From assembly GCA_020746105.1 (NCBI GenBank), contig CM036619.1, positions 1,637,395-1,701,394 of the forward strand: DNA of 64,000 bases, read 5' to 3'. This stretch comes from Trogon surrucura. Lineage: Eukaryota; Chordata; Aves; Trogoniformes; Trogonidae. Numbering within the stretch: position 1 is the first letter of the stretch; each line of letters begins with the position of its first letter. The notes beneath the pieces are model-generated. The model saw nothing but the letters and a program-made list of their open reading frames with translations. It did not search any database and was not told the origin of the DNA. Below are positions 58,561 to 64,000 of the stretch, one piece after another. Both the position numbers and the translations under genes were made by a program.

Positions 58561-60936
58561 GATAAGAGGGGGATTTGCAAAGTGCATTGGATTTCCTCTT
58601 TGTCTGTGTGCAACAGCAGGAAAAATTCCCTTTAAAGGTAACTGCTTCTGTCTACAACTGAAATATTGCAGAGCCCTTTTCTGCAGCCTGCCTTCTGAAC
58701 AGTTTGCATTTCCATGAGCCTTCAGTTTCGTGAAAACCACTGTGACACCGAGGCCCCCAAAAGCCATCCTGAAGCGCTCGCTCTCGAGAGGGCATCACAG
58801 AGAGGGCAGGAGGGGGGAAGGATAGCACTGGAGAGAGGTGGTGTGTGTTTCACAGCTGGTGGGCTGCATCCTCTCCCTCTCCAAACGTGGGCCTGGCTGA
58901 CACTAACGGTTGTCCTGGTGCTCGGTGGCACCGTTGGCCAATGTCTGTTTGGAGGTAACCCCGTGAAGGGGTTGAGGTCACCGAGCAGCGCATGACTCCC
59001 GGAGCAGCTGTCAGTGTTATTTGGTTTGGCAGCCTCTTCTTCTCACAGCCGGAAAAACTGAAACCTAACCCTTCAATGCACACTTTGTTTTGGAATAAGC
59101 TGCTGGAATCGGTGGTTCCTGGGTCCAGCGTGGGATATAAGCTCCTGTCCATCAGGTTGATGGGGCTGGGTGACAGCTTGCCTCTCTCACTTGCACAGGT
59201 TGGCAAGGCTGGAATGCCATCAGTCAAGTGCTTTGCTACCTGCTTGGGGGGGAGGAAGGATGATTCCATGGCTGAGATGCTAAGAATGGTCTCCAGAGGT
59301 CTAGAGCAGATGCAGAATAACGCAGAAAACTTCACCTCCTTGGCTCTGTGCAATGTCTCCGCCTTTTTCTGTCTGGGCTTTTTGGACCACAGGCTTTTTT
59401 CAGGGGTGAGATGAGTTTGGGCAGAGCCAGCACAGCAAGGTCTGGCCATCTGCAGTCCATGGTCAGGTAGCTAATAAACTGCTAGATGATCTTTGCTGTG
59501 TACCCCATTGTAAATAATATCTTCCTGTAGCTCTCCAGAATCTGGACCATGGCGAGAGGACTTTGCTTTCTTCATGTTTTGTGCATCTCTCAACTCCATC
59601 ACACCACAATGTAGAAAAGCCAGGCACAGTCAGCAAGAATCTGCTTCTTTCTTCTTGCGAGGGCATCCTAGAAAGCTTCCCCTGTCTCAGATGCCTTGGT
59701 GCCCAAGAGTTTGCTTTCTGAGTTTGTTGCTTGCAAAATGAGCACAAGTCCATAATTTTAAATTGCCACTAGAAAGCAACTGTCAGTGAGCTAATTGGAT
59801 GTGTGCATAGCAAGATAACTCATAGGAGAGCTTTGAAATCAGCCACCCTAATGCTCTGCGTGGTGTAGCTCTGCTGTAGCCTTCACGTGTGAGAACTGTT
59901 GTAAGTCCCAGTGGTGCAGGATGAATCTATCCCTCTCAGAAAAAACTGTTTAGAGCCAGCACTTCCAAAACCCCTGTGCAGTAACAAAGTCTCTTGCCTT
60001 TGCAATCTGTGGGTAGTACTTTCACATTCACCTGACATTAGCACAATCTTCCCCTACTCTTTAGAGCAAGCATCAAGGGGTTAATGTCACTGACTGTTTG
60101 AATGTGGGTCAATGTAAAGGTGAAGTATTTACTGATCAGCAAGCACCAGGTTTCACAAATATTCCAGTGGCTTTCTCCAAATGGAGCTTTTGTGTGGGAT
60201 GAGGGAGGTGTGACAAAAATTTCATAGTCTATCTCCATCTGTTCCTTCTCTTGTCCACCAGTTTTTGGAGCAGGTCCTCTGAGAGCATCCATTGCTTCAT
60301 GCTAATTTTCTGACTTCAGGTTTTCAGAGTCTTCATCTAAATGGTTTTAATTTATGTCGTAGTCTTACAATTTATTTAAACTTTCCTTTTACCTTCCCCA
60401 CAGTGACCAGAACCAGAGCTTTAAAGCTGAGATGTGATCTACCTGGGACTTGTCAAACACTCATTCAGGCAGCACTGGAAAACTCCAAGTGCATTTGTCG
60501 GACTAAAAGGAATATTGGTCCCAGGAGGGTTCTTACTACTCAGCCCGAGGTGGTAAATTTTGCAGTTCAGTAAACAATCAATTTCCCCTGCACACCTTCC
60601 CTGGACTCTGTGTATCAGGAGCACGACTCCTCCAGCATTATGTCTTGATTTTCAGCAGCTGCACTACAGTGACAGCCTAGCCTCTCCTTTTCCCATCTGC
60701 ACTAACCATCGCTGATGCTCTGAGGTCTGGGGAGGGAGTCTGAGACATATGGATGGCAGCGGTATGTGCTTCCTCTGTGCTTCTCCCCATAGCCCTCATT
60801 TCTTGTTCATGCTTAGTTAAAGTCTCACACCATGTGTGTTTAGACAGCTGCTCTCTGCATGGCTCAGCCGTTCACCCCAATGGCCCAAGTAATTCCTGGG
60901 AAATTGCAGGAATCACCAGGATTTTTTTCTGTGGGT

Positions 60937-60949
60937 TTTTTTTTTTTTG
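60937..60949. repeat. Poly-T tract
   Basis: A short uninterrupted T-run in unique sequence. Confidence 0.8.
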
Positions 60950-61810
60950 AATACCAGTTTCAAGTAACTTTTGTTTCCAATATGATATTCCCACTGAAGA
61001 AGTCTGTACAGCCTGCAGCACATCCGGGTCCTGCCGTACATGAGAATGGTTACTTTTACCATCCCTGGGTTTGGTTCTTCTCCTTCTAATGAGCTAAATT
61101 GACTGGACACTAAGTTAAATGCTTTATGATTGTCCTGTGCATGGAGAGCGATGGATCAGATCCTGCCCCTCCCACATTCTTGAGTGAAAAGGCTTTCATG
61201 CCACCTTAAACACAACCTCAGACTTCTCTGAAGACCGCTGTTTAGTTGAGGGGGCACTGCAGCTTCACCAGATGTCTTGGGTGGGACGCTGATATCTTGC
61301 TGAATAACTCAACTCCAACTTCTCTTCAAGGACTTCTTAGTCCCTGTCAGTGAGTGAAATTCATGTCCCTTCCCCTATGCCAGCTACTGGCCATTGGAGT
61401 TAGACCCATTCTCAACTAAATTTCAGATACCTATCAGGTTGTCTTCATGTGAAGGCATCCTCACATGTATCTTGGTGGAGGTACACTGCTAGTCAGCTTT
61501 GGAGTATCTCTGGTCTTGCCTGCTTGGCTAGCAGAAGTGAAACTAGTCCAGATGCTAGGCAGGTAGGAGAGTTCAGTGTCTTGAGTGGGATTGATTCTAT
61601 TTGGCCTTATGTTTTTATGGGATAGACGAACTAGGAGGTCTACATCCCCGTGTAACCGGTGGAGAAGCACAGTGAGTTTAGGACACCTTTCCATTTACCA
61701 AAGTCAAGTGACTATTTGAGAATGAGACGGGTTGTAGCCCAGGTTATTGACTGTGTTACCTAATTCTGCGTTGACTAAATAGAGAGTTAAAAGTTATTTG
61801 CTCAGGTGTA

Positions 61811-62397
61811 GTCTTTTTACAAGGGCATGTAGTGATAGGACGAGGGGTAATGGCTTTAAGCTGAAAGAGGGTAGATTTAGATCAGATGTAAGGAAGTAGT
61901 TCTTCATTGTGATGGATGTGAGGCACTTGTGGGACAAGTTGCCCAGAGAGGTTGTGGATACTTCCTCTGTGAAGGCCGGGTTGGATGAGGCTTTGAGCAA
62001 CCTGTTCTGCTGGATGATCTTTAAGCTCTCTTCTCTCTACAGCTCTCTGAAGGGAGGGTGCAGTCAGGTTGGGGTTGGGCTCTTCTCCCGGGCAACCAGT
62101 GACAGGATGAGAGGGCCCAGCCTGAAACTGCATCAGGGGAAGTTTAGGTTGGATCTCATGCAGCCCTTCCTCATGGAGAGGGTGCAGAGGCACTGGGATT
62201 CTCTGCCCAGGGCAGGGGGGAGTCACCGTCCCTGGAGGGGTTTAAGGAGAGGCTGGATGTGGCACTTAGTGCTCTGGTCTGGCCGATGTTGTGGTGTTGG
62301 TTCATAGGCTGGACTTGATGACCTCAGAGGGCTTTTCCAGCCCTCTGTGATTCTGTGATTCTGTGATTCTGTGGTTCTATTCCAAACCATTCCATGA
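61811..62397 (+). mobile_element. CR1 3' portion split by a later same-orientation CR1
   Basis: The left part (61811-62025) runs from GTCTTTTTACAAGGGCATG through TGATAGGACGAGGGGTAATG and GTTGGATGAGGCTTTGAGC to GATGATCTTTAAG. The right part appears to be TTCCAAACCATTCCATGA at 62380-62397, the normal continuation of this CR1 type (...TTCCAACCCAAACCATTCTATGATT). A different CR1 subfamily sits between. The left part also lacks a block between CCTGTTCTG and CTGGATGATC where the CCATGGCAGG segment should be. Confidence 0.85.
62033..62379 (+). mobile_element. CR1 3' portion nested in another CR1, 'GGGCTTTTCCAGCCC' type
   Basis: CTCTACAGCTCTCTGAAGGG, GGGCTCTTCTCCCGGGCAAC, CATCAGGGGAAGTTTAGG, CTGGACTTGATGACCTCAG and GAGGGCTTTTCCAGCCCTC, ending in four TGTGATTCT/GTGGTTCT octamers at 62346-62379. 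Same subfamily as 52572-52776 on the other strand. Flanked by two parts of a different CR1 in the same orientation, so it is the younger insertion. Confidence 0.92.
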
Positions 62398-62972
62398 CTA
62401 AGTCTACGAGAGTCCCTAAAGCACAGAAGATAGCCAAGATTTATCCCATCCCAGCATTCAGCACATAGGTGGTGTCACCTTCGCTAAATACCTGAAATCC
62501 TTTGTTGGCAGAGAGAAAGAGATTCCTGTGTGTGGACCCCTCCATTGATACTCCTAGTTTTCCTCTTGTCTTGCTTCACTTAACAGGCTGTTCTCAAGTA
62601 TCTAATTTCTCACTGAATTTAGGCCTTGAAAAGCCAGGTTCATCCACTCAGTTAAGATATTGGTGCTCAGACCTTTCCCATACTGCCTGATTTCAGCCAA
62701 CACTTGATTGAATCTTCACCTTGAAAGAAATGGCTGAGTGTGACGTGTTAGACCACCATTCACTCAGCCAGAGACTGCTGCAGACGTCATGAGAGATTGA
62801 AATCCTGCCATCTAATGCTACCAGAAAACCACAAGCATCTTTTCCTTCACATCTCCTCATTGTGGGCAATGGTGTTGGACTGGATAGTGTCCTCCCTTGT
62901 AAAGAACTTGCTGACTTGCATGATGGATTTTGCTATTGATGTCTTCATCTTACCTCTTCAGCATCTTACCTC
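62398..62972. other. Unique non-coding DNA
   Basis: Nothing recognised. Confidence 0.45.
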
Positions 62973-63070
62973 GAATCATAGAATAGAATCAGTTATTTGA
63001 GTTGGAAAAGACCTTTAAGATCTTCAAGACGAACTGCAAACTTAGCAACGCAAAGTCCCACCCTAACCAC
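62973..63070 (-). mobile_element. CR1 3' end of the 'GAGTTGGAAAAGACCTTTAAG' type
   Basis: GAATCATAGAATAGAATCAG, TTGAGTTGGAAAAGACCTT and TAAGATCTTCAAGACGAAC. The sequence then decays quickly (AACTTAGCAACGC) and the 5' boundary is vague. Confidence 0.85.
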
Positions 63071-63628
63071 TGTCAGCTTTCCCTTTGGATTCGGATCTTG
63101 AAGTCCCTAAGTTAGAGTGTTGTAGACATCACCGACAGTAGCTTGTGATCCCTTCAGCCTCCTGCTTCCTTGCCATTTATGGCTGTCAAGGGCTGCTCTA
63201 CTGGCTTTGTCCCAAGTTCTGCACCATCCTGAAGTGACTGATGGGGTGCAGGGGATGTGGGTCGGCTGCTGTGGAGGTCATACTTTGGCAAGATGGCCGA
63301 GGGCTGGGGCCAATCCAGCTCGATGGTGCCCCCAGTCTTCAAGAGGCGAGAACTACCTCCAAACGTGGTGCAGGAGGAGTGTTTTCTTCCCTTGCTGCCT
63401 ACTTCCCAACAAAGACATTTTGCTCTAAGTTGATGAAGGCTTCCAGAGACCTGGATCTTCTACTATTATTCCATCAGTTTCCCAAGGAAGCTTCTTCCCA
63501 ACTCCCTTGCAATATGTACAATTCCCTTTTCTCCAGATCGAAGTGGGAGGGATAGGAAGAATATAACACTCTGTAGTGACTCTGACTGTAGCACGAGTGG
63601 GATCTGTCCAACCAGTGGCAAATGAGAG
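63071..63628. other. Unique non-coding DNA
   Basis: Nothing recognised. Confidence 0.45.
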
Positions 63629-64000
63629 AGTCCCAGAATGATTTAGGTTAGAAAAGAGTGCTGGCATCTCTAGTTCAACCCCTTGCTCAAAGCAGGGCCA
63701 ACCTCAAGGTTAGATCAGGCTACTCAGAACCTTGTCTAGCTACAGATGGGGATTTCACAGTGTCAGGGCTCTTTTTCCAAGGTCTGACCACCCTCAGGGT
63801 GAAAATTTTCCCTTACTGCAGCCTGTCTTTTTGTCCTTTTCTCCTTTTGCTGTGCACTTCTGAAAAGAGTTTGACTTTATCTTCTTTATGAATGTTTGTT
63901 GAGTAACAAAGATTGCAACTAGGTCCTTCTCTCACCTCCCTCTTTCCAGCTGAGCAAGCTGAGCTCATTCAACCAGTCCCTGCACCTCATGCACTCCACT
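63629..64000 (-). mobile_element. CR1 3' portion running off the window
   Basis: GAGTCCCAGAATGATTTAGG, TTCAACCCCTTGCTCAAAGC, CTCAAGGTTAGATCAGGCTA and CAAGGTCTGACCACCCTCAG, then TGCACTTCTGAAAAGAGTTT and TTTCCAGCTGAGCAAGCTG. This is another CR1 subfamily with the TTGCTCAAAGCAGGGCCAAC signature. It is clearly diverged and continues beyond the right edge. Confidence 0.88.

Larger units (their letters stand above)
52777..61810. other. 9 kb of unique DNA free of recognisable CR1
   Basis: No interspersed repeat, gene or RNA was recognised. It holds simple repeats (53739-53812, 53992-54009, 56334-56351, 60937-60949), purine/pyrimidine-skewed patches (56290-56360, 56600-56900) and the candidate block 58385-58560. 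Long frames such as 58850-59449 (minus, 199 codons) and 56499-57008 (plus, 169 codons) show no known domain. Confidence 0.5.

Noticed and set aside
58850-59449. Minus-strand open frame of 199 codons, with a 140-codon frame on the other strand
   Set aside because: Mutually overlapping frames with no recognisable motif; treated as chance.

Overview
This looks like a gene-poor, non-coding stretch of a bird nuclear genome. The main evidence is about 29 pieces of CR1 LINE retrotransposon of avian type. They share recognisable CR1 3' ends, in several of which the terminal ATTCTATG/ATTCTGTG octamer repeat is preserved. No SINE families are seen. I could not recognise any host protein-coding gene, exon, tRNA or rRNA on either strand. 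The long open frames (up to 236 codons) carry no family signature and lie in GC-rich or low-complexity DNA, so they are treated as chance.

Layout. 0.6-2.2 kb: the longest CR1 copy, 5' truncated, with a decayed reverse transcriptase. 2.2-12.3 kb: mostly unique, partly GC-rich DNA with one small old CR1 scrap. 12.3-21.6 kb: a CR1-rich zone that includes a nested pair of opposite polarity (16.4-17.0 kb) and an inverted tail-to-tail pair (20.1-20.8 kb). 21.6-27.2 kb: unique DNA. 27.2-34.8 kb: a second CR1-rich zone. 34.8-43.4 kb: mostly unique, with an AT-rich half and a CpG-dense block at 37.1-37.6 kb. 43.4-52.8 kb: a third CR1-rich zone around a small CpG-dense block at 47.7 kb. 52.8-61.8 kb: 9 kb with no recognisable interspersed repeat. 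61.8-64 kb: a same-orientation nested CR1 pair, then two more minus-strand copies, the last running off the window.

Between the CR1 copies there are many short blocks whose texture differs from the neutral surroundings. They show homeodomain cores (TAATTA), PBX, OCT, SOX, FOX, TCF/LEF or bicoid-like words, or local CpG retention. Several such blocks in a large gene-free interval is the pattern expected of the regulatory desert around a developmental gene. Conservation cannot be judged from one sequence, so these are given as low-confidence candidates. I found no novel gene system. The clearest unusual structures are the nested and palindromic CR1 arrangements and the CpG-dense or homeobox-motif blocks.
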